DNA of 64,000 bases, from positions 10,674,820-10,738,819 of the forward strand of contig OX637352.1 of NCBI GenBank assembly GCA_951799405.1. Reading direction: 5' to 3'. The stretch is from Agapetus fuscipes. Its lineage: Eukaryota > Arthropoda > Insecta > Trichoptera > Glossosomatidae. Of the stretch, positions 19,890 to 30,885 are shown in pieces (position 1 is the stretch's first letter; each line of letters begins with the position of its first letter). The notes under the pieces are model-generated. The model made no database searches, was not told where the DNA came from, and saw nothing but the letters and a program-made list of their open reading frames with translations. The translations under genes and the position numbers were made by a program.

Positions 19890-20142
19890 TATCTAATCTA
19901 ATCTAATCTAAGTTACAAAGATATGTTACATTGAAGATTCACATTACATGCATTTTCACAACCAGACACGTACAAATTCGCGCTTGCACATGCCGCATGT
20001 GAACCTACAACATAAAAACCAAATCTCAAATGGACATGGACCCTGCAACTCTTGGCGTCCTTCCCTGAGACAGGGTGACATTGGCAAAGTGAACTATTTT
20101 AACAGCATGTGTGGTCAGCCGCATTCCAGCCTATAACTCAAG
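19890..20142 (-). repeat. RepA copy with TCTAA tail repeats
   Basis: Starts (TCTAA)n then TCTAAGTTACAAAGATATG and ends CAGCCTATAACTCAAG. Shows the pentanucleotide tail well. Confidence 0.82.
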
Positions 20143-20247
20143 CAACATACATGGCAAGTTACCTTTTTTTAAATCAATAAATAATAACATTTGAAATTTA
20201 CAAAAATTTGAAAAACTTGACACACCCTAGCCCTAGCCGCCAGTTTT

Positions 20248-20332
20248 GCAGATCAGCCGCCATTTTTTTTTGTCCTTAGATACTTCTTTCATTTCATCCA
20301 GAGGGATAACCTTCTTTATACGAGCTGTCCTT
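20248..20332 (-). mobile_element. LINE-X 3' tail fragment
   Basis: CCTAGCCGCC…GATCAGCCGCCATT, then TACTTCTTTCATTTCATCCA, as at 54895. Confidence 0.6.
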
Positions 20333-20565
20333 TTATTTACAAACATAGATGGCAGAAATAAGATTATCTTTAAATTGTGAAAAATAACGGTAGGTTACAA
20401 AAAGCTGTAAAAACTAATACATAGGTGGCAATAAGATTTCCCTCTTTGAAAAGGCTCAAAAACAAGAGGAATTACAAAAAACTTTAAGAACCAATACATA
20501 GATGGCAGAAATAACATTTCTTTTTAATTTGTTTGAAATAAATCTTGAACAATAAGTAAATTGCA
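20333..20565. repeat. Three ~77-bp tandem units
   Basis: The word ACATAGATGGCAG or its variant begins at 20343, 20419 and 20496, so the period is 76-77 bp. Flanking words (ATTACAAAAAACT, AATAAGATT) also repeat. Confidence 0.7.
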
Positions 20566-20764
20566 GATTGATTATAAGAACCGTTTTCAAATTTTTACAG
20601 TAGGGTATAGAAGGGTATGAAAAATTATTTAAGGAAAAAAAATGGAATAATAGTTAATAAAAATCAGTACCTATGTATAACTTCATCACAAAGACTAGGG
20701 TTTTGGAAATAATCGGATGTTCAGACCGCTTCTAGCCTATACTGTTCGTGAGATCTGTAGATTG

Positions 20765-20890
20765 TAATCTGATTTTTCAACCCAACGAAGAGCAAATTTG
20801 AAATATAAATGGTATATTTTTTGTGCTCCGCCGGGATTCGAACTCGAAACCTTCCATTCATGAATCGAAGTGGACTACGGACCGGTCGTA
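20765..20890 (-). mobile_element. SINE-C head fragment
   Basis: Minus strand: ACCGGTCCGTAGTCCACTTC, AATGGAAGGTTTCGAG and CGGCGGAGCACAAAAAATAT. Confidence 0.72.
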
Positions 20891-20897
20891 AGGAACT

Positions 20898-21140
20898 TTA
20901 AAAAAATATACTAAACCTCACATGACCGTAACCATGCAACTCCTGCCACCTTTCCCTGAAACAGTTGTGGCATAGTGGCACATGCTGCATGTGTACTGAC
21001 AAAATAAAAATTCAAATGTCTAATGAACGATAATAATCCAATCCTTCTACTCTTGCTGAATTTCCCTGAAACCTTCCCTGGGGCAGCATTGGCAAAGTGA
21101 ACCATTTTGTACAGAAGGTATGGGGGGTCATCAAATCATT
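20898..21140 (-). repeat. RepA, rearranged/partly duplicated
   Basis: The RepA middle region appears twice (AACTCCTGCCACCTTTCCCT at ~20938 and CTTGCTGAATTTCCCTG at ~21050), so two copies are fused or duplicated. Confidence 0.65.
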
Positions 21141-21159
21141 TGTCTTTTCAAATACATTG

Positions 21160-21482
21160 GACCGGTCCGTAGTCCGTAGTGGCAACACTTCGGACTTGTA
21201 AATGGAAGGTTGTGGATTCGGATCCCGGCGGAGCACAAAAATATACCATTTATATTTCGAATGTGCTCTTCGCTGGGTTGAAAAATTCATAAACCTTTAC
21301 CAATGACCGGTCACCAAAGGTCCATCCAGCCTTACAGCAACTGGGGCTTGCTTGAGTATTGGCGCTTTGTAGCGACGACCAAGCTCGTACACCTCTGAGG
21401 CACTACAACAAGTGTCATTGACCCCTAGAGCCTTTAGAATCTAGGGAGTCTCCCGCACAGGATTTCTTAAAAAAAAAAACAT
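21160..21482 (+). mobile_element. SINE-C with C2 (LINE-3-type) tail
   Basis: Head CCGGTCCGTAGTCCGTAGTG, B-box region GGATTCGGATCCC, body to GCGACGACCAAGCTCGTA, then directly CACCTCTGAGGCACTA and GGAGTCTCCCGCACAGGATT with an A-run. The tail equals the LINE-3 3' end at 51760-51850. Confidence 0.88.
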
Positions 21483-21509
21483 GATTTTTATTGTCATTTA
21501 TTAGTTGTA

Positions 21510-21715
21510 TACCTTGACTTACATGTTGGTATGAGGCTGAACACCCATACTGAAGAATTTTTTTCACTTTGCCATGTTTCAGGGAAGGTCCATAAAAGTT
21601 GCAGAGTGTATGTTCATTTGAAGTTTGGATTTGTAAGCGCGAACTTAGACGTGTCTGTTTGACTTTTATATGTCAACATGTCTTTGCAAATGAGATTGTA
21701 GATAATATGTATTTT
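21510..21715 (+). repeat. RepA copy with internal deletion
   Basis: CTTGACTTACATGTTGGTAT start and TTGCAAATGAGATTGTAGA end. Confidence 0.75.
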
Positions 21716-21744
21716 GCTTCTACAAAGCGATTAAAAATAGTTAT

Positions 21745-21866
21745 TTATGCCACTGCCAAGTAATGATAGTCTTTTTAACACGAGTGCTAGTTTGTGCCAT
21801 GAGGCGCAGCCGAATGGCACAATAGAAAGCACGAGTGTTACAAAGACTAATTACGTGCAGTGGCAT
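21745..21866. mobile_element. Palindromic MITE-Q (~120 bp)
   Basis: The left arm ATGCCACTGCCAAGTAATGA-TAGTCTTTTTAACACGAGTG is matched, inverted, by the right arm ending GCAGTGGCAT. The hairpin loop lies near TGAGGCGCAGC. No coding content. Confidence 0.8.
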
Positions 21867-22004
21867 ACAATACTTTTTCTACGACCATGAGAGAATTAAC
21901 AAAATAGTGAATAATAGTCATTATAATGTACTCGTCCATTTGAAGTAATTAAAACCTTACCTTTGTCAAAACGTGTGATTTATCATTCCCTTCGATTATC
22001 TAAT

Positions 22005-22225
22005 CTAACCTAAGTTGTAAAAATAAATTATATTTAGGTTTCATATTGAATTCATGCCCACAAGCCGACACATATGTATAAGGTCGCGCTTTTACATCCT
22101 GCGTATAAGCTTAAACATTCAAACCCAAAACTCAAATAAACATATGCCCTGCAGTTGTATTGGCAGGTGAACCAAATTTGTACAACATAGGTGATCAACC
22201 TCATACTCACCTATTAACCAAGTAA
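22005..22225 (-). repeat. RepA copy
   Basis: TCTAATCTAACCTAAGTTGT to CACCTATTAACCAAG. Confidence 0.75.
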
Positions 22226-22424
22226 CTTTTTGAGTTTGTTTATTTTTTGCGGTGAAATTTTTTGTATTGTTTTCCTTTCAAGCCTTTTATTTTCCATTGA
22301 AAAAAGGAAAGCTTTATTTGGAGCAATCCGATAAATAAATTCGATAAATTTTAGCACTATTAACAATTTTTATTTGACTCTACACATAAAATATACTTAT
22401 TTATTTTCATCTGAACAGGGCTGA

Positions 22425-22550
22425 AAGTCTCATCACCACGGTAATTCCTACCTACCGAATATCACTAATATTGTATGAAGCCTAATCAGCTGATCGCTTG
22501 CGGCCATCTTGGATTGACAGGTCGTCATACCCCCATACAAGGTTGGCATT
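22425..22550. mobile_element. MITE-P, right end lost
   Basis: AAAGTCTCATCACCACGGTA, then TGCGGCCATCTTGGATTGAC. The right inverted arm is missing. Confidence 0.75.
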
Positions 22551-22619
22551 TGAAATTAAAAAATGGTTCCAATTCTGACAATGCGCATGCGCACATGTTC
22601 ATTTTAACACGGTTACCGG

Positions 22620-22642
22620 TTGCATAATGTAACATTATGCAA
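22620..22642. other. 23-bp perfect palindrome
   Basis: Arms TTGCATAATGT and ACATTATGCAA around a single A. Function unknown. Confidence 0.5.
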
Positions 22643-23037
22643 CGGGTGTAGAAATGTATGGCATTGTCATTGCGTTAGCCGTTTTGTAATTAGTAAATTA
22701 CCAAATGGGAGTAGAAAAAATACTTTTACTCATCACGGACCATTATCATTTAAATTGTATTTTCGAAACTAACTTAAGCCAGTAGATGGACATAGGACAG
22801 GTAGCTTTTAGGTTTATGGTAATGAGATGTGGGGCCGTAAAATGTATTCGCAGTTAATTAAAAAATTATATTCTGAAGTTAAAAAAATAAGATGTGCACA
22901 TAGAAGCAAAAAATCTTAAATGTATATTGTTTGTGTTCATTACAGATACCGTATTTTTCGTTTATTTTTATTTCGTATCTTATATTTAATTTCGTTTTTG
23001 TTTAGTATTTTATGTCTTTTTTTTTTAATCAATACAG

Positions 23038-23372
23038 ATAGTCCGGTCGATAGCTCAGTTGGTAGAGATCTTGCATTCCATGCTGAGAGCTCGGTTTCGA
23101 ATCCCACCTAGGTTGTCAGAAATTATTTTCCGTTTAGGTCCGTTTAGATTCCGTTTTCAAAACAAAAATTAAATACCGTCAAGGCTTACTCAGCCTTAAC
23201 AAAAAATTAGAACCAGCCCCCTCGGGAGCTTGGAAACCCCCACTTCAACTGAAATGGTTGGTGTAAGGCCGGCCCCCTTACCCTTAAAAATAAGTAGTTC
23301 CTGAATCGCCACATGTGACCCCTTCGGGGATAACGCAGTCAAGAAGTTACACTTTATGTGTTGCTTAGTAGA
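23038..23372 (+). mobile_element. SINE-B, near full length
   Basis: GTCCGGTCGATAGCTCAGTT head, B box GGTTTCGAATCCC, body with CCCTCGGGAGCTTGG, tail with CCCCTTCGGGGATAACGC and ACACTTTATGTGTTGCTTAG. Confidence 0.88.
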
Positions 23373-23509
23373 CTTTGTCGGAACCTGTCTCTTCATTTAA
23401 AAAAATGCTGTTTTTCATGATGCAATTTTTAGGCTGTAAGTTTTCCAAAAAAAAAAAAATCGGCCTTCATTAAACCATAATCTACAATGCAAAGATACAT
23501 GTTTTTATT

Positions 23510-23706
23510 TTTTTTGTCCATTCACGCCTGTTTCAGGGAAGGTCGGCTAAGTTGCAGGGTTCACGTTCATTTGAGGTTTGGATTTTAATTTAAAAGTACA
23601 CATGCAGCATTTGTAAGAGCGAACTTAGACGTGTCAATTTGTTATGATTTCTATGCATTTATTATGAATTTTAGATAATAATATGTCTCTGCACCTTAGA
23701 TTATAG
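23510..23706 (+). repeat. RepA, 5' truncated
   Basis: CCTGTTTCAGGGAAGGTCGG to CTTAGATTATAGAT. LINE-X follows immediately. Confidence 0.8.
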
Positions 23707-24331
23707 ATAATTGACGAAAGAATTAGAGAAGCGTGCCAGCAAAGGAAGATGCGTGATAGGAGCGTTTGGTAGAATAGCGAAGAATAAAAGGATACCAAAG
23801 AAAATGAAAATGGCGGTACACAATTGTATTTTGTTGCCGACCCTGATGTATGGAAGCGAGTCATGGACGTTGAATGAAAGAGAAGTAAATAAGGTATGCA
23901 CCGTAGAAATGGCCCATCTGAGAAGTATGACAGGAAAAACACTGAAAGATAGAGTGAGAAACGAATGGGTTCTAATTGAATGCGGAGTAAAAGAAAGCGT
24001 GAAAGTGAAAGTTCAAAGAAGTGTGATGCGATGGTTTGGACATATTGAAAGGATGAATGAAGACCGACTGACAAAAAGAGTGTATAAAGGGAATGTAACA
24101 GGTAAGCGTGGAAGGGGAAGACCTAGGAAACAATGGATTGATCAGATAAATGAGATTGCGAATGAATGGAATCTACAGAGTGGAAACAAGAGAAGAGCAT
24201 GCATGAAAAGAGTGATGAAATTAGATGAGATGAAAGAAGTATGCAAGGACAGAGTCAAGTGGAGGCACTTGTGTGGAGGTACTGGCCACCCCTAGAGGAA
24301 AGGCGGCAGGATACAAGACAAGACAAGACTT
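23707..24331 (+). pseudogene. LINE-X: C-terminal part of a non-LTR reverse transcriptase
   Basis: An open frame of ~195 codons ends at 24295. It reads ELEKRASKGRCVIGAFGRIA, LLPTLMYGSESWTLNE, SVMRWFGHIERMNEDRLTKR, GRGRPRKQWIDQI and ends LCGGTGHP stop. The 'LLPTLMYGSESW' and 'MRWFGHIERM…GRGRPRKQW' blocks are standard in the C-terminal third of RTE-type and related non-LTR reverse transcriptases. The catalytic RT core is absent, so it is a 5'-truncated copy. The 3' UTR is very short and ends in an (ACAAG)n microsatellite. It is the best-preserved copy of the family whose decayed 3' ends are scattered at 3233, 48064, 51880, 52915, 55426 and 62640. Confidence 0.88.
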
Positions 24332-24710
24332 ATAGGTTACAAAAAGGTATCTAAAAAATCATTCGGAAGTCCAATCTTTGTTTGTCAACCTCAAATTACA
24401 TTTGAAAAAAAAAACATAAAACTGAATCAACTGAAAACACATGTTCCAACCAGACTTTTTAAACCAGATGTTCATTTGTTATTGGAAATTCATGAACAAA
24501 GGACGTCTTTCACACAAAATATGTATTTTTTGAAAAGGTGACCTGAATAACCTGAAAAACTGTAAGTGAATTGAAAGTAAAGCTAATTGCTGAAAATATT
24601 GAGTGGTTACTTTTATCTTGTATTACTTATTTTTCTGGTGTTTTCAAGTTTAGTAAGGTTAACAGAAATGCAATTGTAGTAACATTTCCGTTATTATTTT
24701 ACTGACTATT

Positions 24711-24950
24711 CCTTGACTTATAGGTTGGTATGAGGCTGACCACCCATACTGTAAAAAATGGTTCACTTTGCCAATGTCACCCCTGTTTCAGGGAAGGTCG
24801 GCAAAAGTTGTGGGGCTTATGTTCATTTGAGGTTTGGATTTTATTTGTAAGTACGCATTCAGCATTTGTAAGCGCGAACTACACGTGTTGGTTTGTGGGC
24901 ATGCATCTGAGAGCTTTAAATGAATATACCCTTGCAACTTAGATTATTAT
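24711..24950 (+). repeat. RepA copy, complete
   Basis: CCTTGACTTATAGGTTGGTA to CTTGCAACTTAGATTATTAT. A ~70-codon frame inside is a by-product of the repeat. Confidence 0.85.
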
Positions 24951-25294
24951 TATTATTACTAAATTTCGCCAATTAATATTTAGTAATTCAGTCGATGGAA
25001 ACATCATTTTGTCATAATTTCCAACAAATAAAAAGTCTACACTTCCTGATTATTTTTTTTTATTCTGCTCTGCTCTGTGTTGGTTTTTTTTTGGGTTCAA
25101 AAATACGTAAAGCATTTTTATTTCATTAATTTGATGCTCAGACATACCGGAGCTCTGAATGAAAAATCATAACAAGTGATACAATTAAAAGGATTTTTTT
25201 AATTTATAATTTTTTGTAGTGATGAAAAGTTTTTTTTTTAATACTTGAAACGAAAGGAAAAATATGGAATTTACCCATATTATATTATTTATCT

Positions 25295-25497
25295 ATAATC
25301 TAACGTTGCAAAGATATATACACATTCAAAACTCATATCAAATGCATGCCCACCAACAGACACGTGCAAGTTCGCGCTTACAAATGCTGAATATGTGCTT
25401 ACTAATTGAAATCCAAACCTCAAATTAACAAAAACCATGCAACTTTTGCCAACCTTCCCTGAAACAGAGGTGACATTCGCCAAGTGAACCAACATAA
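25295..25497 (-). repeat. RepA copy, 5' end lost
   Basis: AATCTAACGTTGCAAAGATA to GCCAAGTGAACCA. Confidence 0.78.
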
Positions 25498-25549
25498 AAA
25501 TTCAATCAACCTTATCAATGAAGTATTTATTCAAGGCCAATTTGTACCT

Positions 25550-25672
25550 AACAAGATCATTACACATGTAGCATACGTAAGCGCAAACTACAACGTGTCT
25601 GCTTTTGGGCGTGAATTAAATATGAATTAAAAAATTTGAATGTATCTTTGTTACTCAAATTATAGACACAAC
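25550..25672 (+). repeat. RepA 3' half
   Basis: ACACATGTAGCATACGTAAG through TTACTCAAATTATAGAC. Confidence 0.65.
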
Positions 25673-25674
25673 TC

Positions 25675-26535
25675 AAAAAGAAATGATTTTTTCTTTGTCC
25701 TTTGCGGATTCAAACCCAGTACATTTTGATATCAAAACCGACGCAGAAACATTAGTAAGAAAATTTATTTTATTTTTCAAAACATGCAAAGAAAATTTGT
25801 ATTAAAAATTGTGAAAGGTGAGATGCATGAAAAGAAAGTATAAGAGAGAAAATATAAAAAAATAATGTCACAGAGAAAAGATGATGAAAATGAGGCGCGA
25901 CAAAAGATGACTGTTTTTTTGTTGTGACAAAAAATGTCACTCCTGTTTATGCAAACAAAAAAACGAATGTAGAAATTGCATTTGTAATGGACTCTGGAAT
26001 TTAGAACTTTTTGCTCGGTGGGAAGACGTCACACACCTTAGCAATGAATAACACAATATTTATTGATTTTTTACATATTTTAGAAACGAAATTCTATTTA
26101 AACACTGTTTCTTCAAGGTCGAAAACGTTTGTAATTTATAATTAAAATAAATCAATATATGTGAAAAGAAGCAGTGTTTTAATAGATTTTTTTTTCTAAA
26201 ATTTATAAAAAATCAATCAAAATGAATTTTTACAGTGTTAATACACAAACCATAAAAAATATAACCCAATATTTGTTTGCCTTTTTCCCTAGCGACCCGG
26301 TAGTTTGATGACATAATTTTGCTTATGTATATAGTATTATTGTCATTTAATTCCTGAAAGGATAGCATAGTCGTGTGGGAGCTATTTATTTTTACATTTA
26401 AGACAGGCAGCATTAGGTACTGCAAAAACTTTTTTTTTTGAGATGGTCTCCCCACGTTCCAATAGGCGCAGATTCGTATTTTTGTCAAACGATAAGTTAA
26501 CATTGTCACTACAAAGAATTTTATCAATTATAAAT
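25675..26535. other. AT-rich, no supported gene
   Basis: A ~100-codon minus-strand frame (26527-26213) has no recognisable motif and AT-driven composition; not called. Confidence 0.5.
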
Positions 26536-26539
26536 CATA

Positions 26540-26895
26540 TGAGGTTTTAAGGACGCTTGCGTTCAAAGTCAGAGGGCTGTGGTTCGATCCCTACTAAGGC
26601 AAGAGTCAAAAATAATTTCCCGTCTGATGTTCATCATTCGTCGGTGTTATGGCCGAGGGAGCTAAGTAGGTTGATCTTTCTAGCGTGTTTGGAATAGAAC
26701 AACGTTGGTTCGATCCTCGCCTGGGTCATTTGACCATAGCTTTGACCCTGGTTCAACAGATGTTTTTGGGTAATTATTAATTAATAATTAATTTAAATAA
26801 GCAATAATTAATTATTAATTGATGATATTAATACCTGGGTCTGGCCAGGCAGAATAGGTTGGTGAATTGCATTCCTCTTCACAAATTTATAAAAA
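26540..26895 (+). mobile_element. SINE-D preceded by a second tRNA-like fragment
   Basis: 26540-26625 has a B-box-like TGGTTCGATCCCTACTAAGG and TAATTTCCCGTCTGATG. From 26638 a SINE-D begins (CGGTGTTATGGCCGAGGGAG), with a second B box GGTTCGATCCTCGCCTGGG, and ends GGCCAGGCAGAATAGGTTGG plus an A-rich tail. Confidence 0.8.
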
Positions 26896-27594
26896 AAAAA
26901 AACAAAAACAAAAAACATTTCCGGCAAGGTGTACTCAGCTTGCTGTTCTTCTTTTGGTGCCACTTCTATCGAAGATCGGCGATCATAATGGCTATTTTCA
27001 CTTTGGATGCTGCAGTTCGAAATCAAGACTTGGTGTTTTTGTTGAACCATGGTCGCATGGTTTTCAGCCACGATGTCATTCGGCGTCCCTGAGTTCTTCA
27101 CCCCTCAATCTTACTCTGTATGGTAAGATGGAGAAGATGGTATTTCTCATTCCTCTAATCGTCATCGAAGTACATCAGCTTTCTCTGCTTAATGGTTGAT
27201 CGGAGTTTGTTCACTTTTCACATTAAATAGGAGCCTGCTTCTTCTAGAGCAGAGAAACCTCAAATTTAAAGTGTTATTTTCATTTACGAATCCCAAGCGC
27301 TAACCACTAGACTACGGACCGGTCTACACCGGTTTAAGTTCGCGCTTACACATGCCGTATGTGGACTTGCGACATTAAAGGCAAAATTAAATGACAAATT
27401 TGCAAATCAATTCTGGTTTTACCCACAAGTAAGTTTCTTTTTTTTAAAAAAAAAACGTCGAAACGGCTTCTGCCAAAGTCAAATCCATTTAAGATGTCAT
27501 TCTACTCTTTGGCATTTATTTTATCGTTTTTGTAATAAAATCAATAAAATAAAATGCTGGAAATGTCCATACTTTTTTAGTCATCTTAAAATCT

Positions 27595-27790
27595 TTAATA
27601 TGTGTTGCAAAGATGTATTGACGTTCAAAGCTCATATTTAATGCACACCCACAGACAGACACATGCGATTTTGCGCTTACACATGCTGCATGTGAAAACA
27701 TTTCTCATATGTACATATACCTTGCAACTCCTGTCATCTTTCCCTAGAATGAGGTGGCATCGGCAAAGTGAACCATTTTTACCGTTTGCC
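27595..27790 (-). repeat. RepA copy
   Basis: GTGTTGCAAAGATGTATTGA through CGGCAAAGTGAACCATT. Confidence 0.75.
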
Positions 27791-27885
27791 TCATTGCAAA
27801 CATTGAACAAAAATAAATAAATCCAAACACTAACAATAAATTAAACAAATCGATGAAATAATTACGATGACAATTAATATGGCCA

Positions 27886-28130
27886 CCTTAAAGGTTAAGT
27901 GCTGATTCACTGATTTGAGAAATCGTGGATTAAACATTTTATTGCGTACAACTTCTCATAGTAAGTAAACGAATTATAAGGCAGTACCTACTCACGATGA
28001 ACTTCTAAACTAAAGGATTTCCACACTGTTTAGTGTTTTTTGTCGTAGAATATAGGAAAAAATGTGCATTTATCTGAGAAACCCATGTTAGCTTAATGTG
28101 TCACTTATTCAGTTTTACCTTTAAGGTATC
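27886..28130. mobile_element. MITE-J (~245 bp)
   Basis: Short inverted ends ACCTTAAAGGTTAA and (reverse complement of right) ACCTTAAAGGTAAA. The interior (TTCACTGATTTGAGAAATCG…) is repeated at 56746-56973. Confidence 0.75.
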
Positions 28131-28149
28131 GATATAAACAATGAAAACG

Positions 28150-28210
28150 TAAAATCCTTAGCCGCCAGCATGGTCGATCAACCGCCAGTTTTTTCAGTCG
28201 TTGCGTACTG
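28150..28210 (-). mobile_element. LINE-X 3' tail fragment
   Basis: CTTAGCCGCCAGCATGGTCG and ATCAACCGCCAGTT, as at 268-355. Confidence 0.5.
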
Positions 28211-28617
28211 TTTTTATTATAACGTTATCTTAATAGCATCTAATACTGAAAATATTCGAATGTTAGAGATTCGAATATTTATCTTATCATACCTACTATC
28301 TGCCATCTGTGCGTTATTGATTGAACTAAAACAAAACTGCGTACTGTGAGATATAAAACCTCATAACGAGATGTAGTCATATAAAACATGTTTTTGCGTG
28401 TCAAATTTGATGTTTTCTTACTTTCTCCGTTTTGTGTATTGGCACCCAATTGCAACATATGCCATAGTGTCTGAAAATAATTCTTAAATTTTATAGATCA
28501 CAAGATTAATACCGCATGCGTCAATGCTCGGACTGCTCCGGGCATAGTACGCACGCGGCAATGCTGCCACCTTTCTAGAAACAATTTTACATTTGCCCGA
28601 GTCTCTTTGTACACATG

Positions 28618-28872
28618 TTTTTTTTTTTTTTTAAAGAAAGCCTATGCGGGAGACCTTCTAGATTCGAGAGACTCTAAGGGTCTCTGACACTTGTTATAGT
28701 GCCGCAGAGGTGTTGGTGATGTGGCAATTGTCCATGTCCGGTTGCAGGGCCGTTAGCTGAGCAGTGCTGTGGTGTGTGTGGCATTGCTTTGTTTTGAGAC
28801 ACTGAGAGGAAATGGCGATTGATATTGGATTTGAAAAGGGCAAGGTTAAATTGGGATTGAAACACAGATACC
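28618..28872 (-). mobile_element. LINE-3 3'-end fragment
   Basis: Minus strand codes FQSQFNLALFKSNINRHFLS, then the LINE-3 3' UTR ending AGGCTTTCTTT with an A-run. Confidence 0.82.
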
Positions 28873-29484
28873 TACCGGTAACTCATTCCATAAGCGGGCA
28901 TGTAAATGCAACTGTAAAGTTCTTTGTTCAGATTTGAAACAGATATATATTGTCTATTTACGTTGAATAATTTCTAGACCATAGATATCATAAGTCAATG
29001 GTAAGATGCTACATACATCTATCCGATTGTACTCTATGGCATGGAAGGGTGGGCACTTACACAGTGCCTCGAGAACAGAGGCACTGCCTTTGAAATTTGT
29101 GCCTATATTTTTTTACTACTTTACCGGGAACCGGCTTGTATGGCACGCTTCGCCACTGGTAGTTATACTATATGTGTAGCTTAGTTGCGTTATACACAGC
29201 ACATTATTTTCATAGAGTCGGATGTGGTATAAGCTTGTCTCGCTATTTTGGTTGTTTTTCCTTACTTAAGCGTGTTGTTAAGCCCCTGAATCGCAGGCAG
29301 CCCGTGCCCTATCTCATCCGGCGCCATGTTATCCGTCTTGCCGCTGAAAAGGCAGAAGTGTACAAATGGCCGCGGAATAACTAATTACTGTTTGCGCGCG
29401 CGGACCGTGGGACTGCCTTTTAGTTGGCGACCACTGGAATTGTATGAAAATATGCATCGCACAATCAAATTCATGATGTACAGT

Positions 29485-29705
29485 TTTTTTTGTTCGGCCA
29501 GTTGTGTTGTACGGATGTGAAGCATGGAGTCTGACTTAGAAACAAGAGAAATCATTTCAGTTTGGTCAGTTGTGTTGTACAGATGTGATGCCTTGAGTCC
29601 GACTCAGAAACATGAGACACCTTTTCATTTTTTGTGCAACAAAATGCTTCATGGTATTTTAACAAATATGGCGTACGGCATATTGGTAAAAAACAACACA
29701 CACCT
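29485..29705 (+). pseudogene. Duplicated reverse-transcriptase fragment
   Basis: Two partial copies of the same peptide stretch lie in tandem: VVLYGCEAWSLT at ~29500 and VVLYRCDALSPTQKHET at ~29567, the second continuing NKMLHGILTNMAYGIL. 'VLYGCEAW' followed by 'KMLRRIL'-type sequence is usual in non-LTR RT C-terminal regions. The clade cannot be fixed. Both copies are broken. Confidence 0.55.
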
Positions 29706-29939
29706 ACATGTGTGTTGTTTTTGTCGGTGTGAGCTAATAAGAGAGTCTGTGGAGTTTCTCTAGAAATAAATAATGTTATGAAGGTATGTACTTACGAGAA
29801 AATAGTTTGTAATAAAATAAGGACCGCAACACTCCGTAGCTTCATAAATCAACCGACCGTTGTATTGTGCAGGTGTAAAGTGACTCAGAATCTGAAATAA
29901 ATTGTGTAAAATAAATCACCCCAGTTTTTATTTTGCCAT

Positions 29940-29999
29940 GTGATGTTCTGTCATGTGTTGTCTTGTCATGTGTCGTTATTTCATGTGTTGTTTTGTCAC
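29940..29999. repeat. Four 15-bp tandem units
   Basis: GTGATGTTCTGTCAT, GTGTTGTCTTGTCAT, GTGTCGTTATTTCAT and GTGTTGTTTTGTCAC follow each other without gap. Confidence 0.8.
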
Positions 30000-30603
30000 T
30001 GTGCCGTTTTGAAGCGCTATTCTGCTAAATTCCTGTCACATTCGATATCAATCCAAGTCATAGCTTGCTAGCGCTTGCGAAAGAACTCCATACATAAAAA
30101 AACACAGTCCACCTTATTTTTGGACACGAATCGCTAATTCGTAACCTGAATGTCGTAAGGATTTTAGCACAATATCGCTTCTGGAACCGATCTCAGTGGT
30201 TTATTAATTCTCCCATATTTACTGTGCATATGTCTGTCTATTTCACACACCTCCCGTGTCTACTGCTTAAAATGCACGCGGCCGTTCTGTAGACGAGGCG
30301 CTAAATGCATTTTATCATGCTGCAACTGCAGAATGGCCCGCGCGCGTGCTTTACTCTGTCGGACAAGGAAAAACAACCGAAACTCTCATTTACATCCTTC
30401 TGCCGTTCCAGCGCAGTGCTCCAGTATAATTGCTATGACAACTTGTTAATTTTGTGAAAATATTGCTGAAAAATTCATGAGTGTATTATTGTCCCCCAGT
30501 GCTTGTTTGGCTTAGCTGCCATTTGAATTCTTCTTACCGTTTAATAAAAAAAACGTAAACCCCGAAAAGTTGTATCAAGTATTTTTCTAATCAATTTCTA
30601 GTT

Positions 30604-30885
30604 TTCATAAGGTCAATGTCACCCCTGTTTCAGGTAAGGTCGGCAAGAGTTGCAGGGCTTTTGTTCATTTGAGATTGGGTTTTCATATTGTAGGTCCACA
30701 TGTGTCATGTGTTAGCGCGAACTTATATTGTAGGAACACATGCCGCATGTGGACCTACAATATAAAAACCCAAATCTTAAATGGACATAAGTCCTGCACC
30801 TCTTGCAAATCTTCCCTGAAACAGGGGTGATATTGGCAAAGTGAACCATTTTCTACAACAGAGCATACCAACCTATAAGTTAAGG
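30604..30885. repeat. Inverted RepA pair
   Basis: A plus-oriented RepA part (30604-30725) is directly joined to a minus-oriented one (30726-30885), giving an imperfect palindrome centred near CTTATATTGTAGGAACACAT. Confidence 0.8.

Noticed and set aside
23634..24074. 146-codon minus-strand frame
   Set aside because: Antisense of LINE-X and the RepA tail; it crosses an element boundary.
24730..24942. Small open frames with similar peptides (NGSLCQCHPCF…, FVSTHSAFVSAN…) in many RepA copies
   Set aside because: They lie in every RepA copy in several frames and both strands, with indels between copies. Similarity reflects shared repeat DNA, not protein selection.
26213..26527. 104-codon minus-strand frame
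   Set aside because: AT-rich with no recognisable motif, splice context or homologue in the window.
27010..27240. Possible coding segment (LVPLLSKIGDHNGYFHF…)
   Set aside because: Short open frames on both strands, no family recognised, next to SINE-D; may be a LINE remnant but I cannot support it.
29240..30410. Possible long terminal inverted repeats (TTGGTTGTTTTTCCTT vs AAGGAAAAACAACC; GGCAGAAGTGTACAAATG vs its complement)
   Set aside because: The matching blocks are in the wrong order for inverted repeats, so no single element is delimited.
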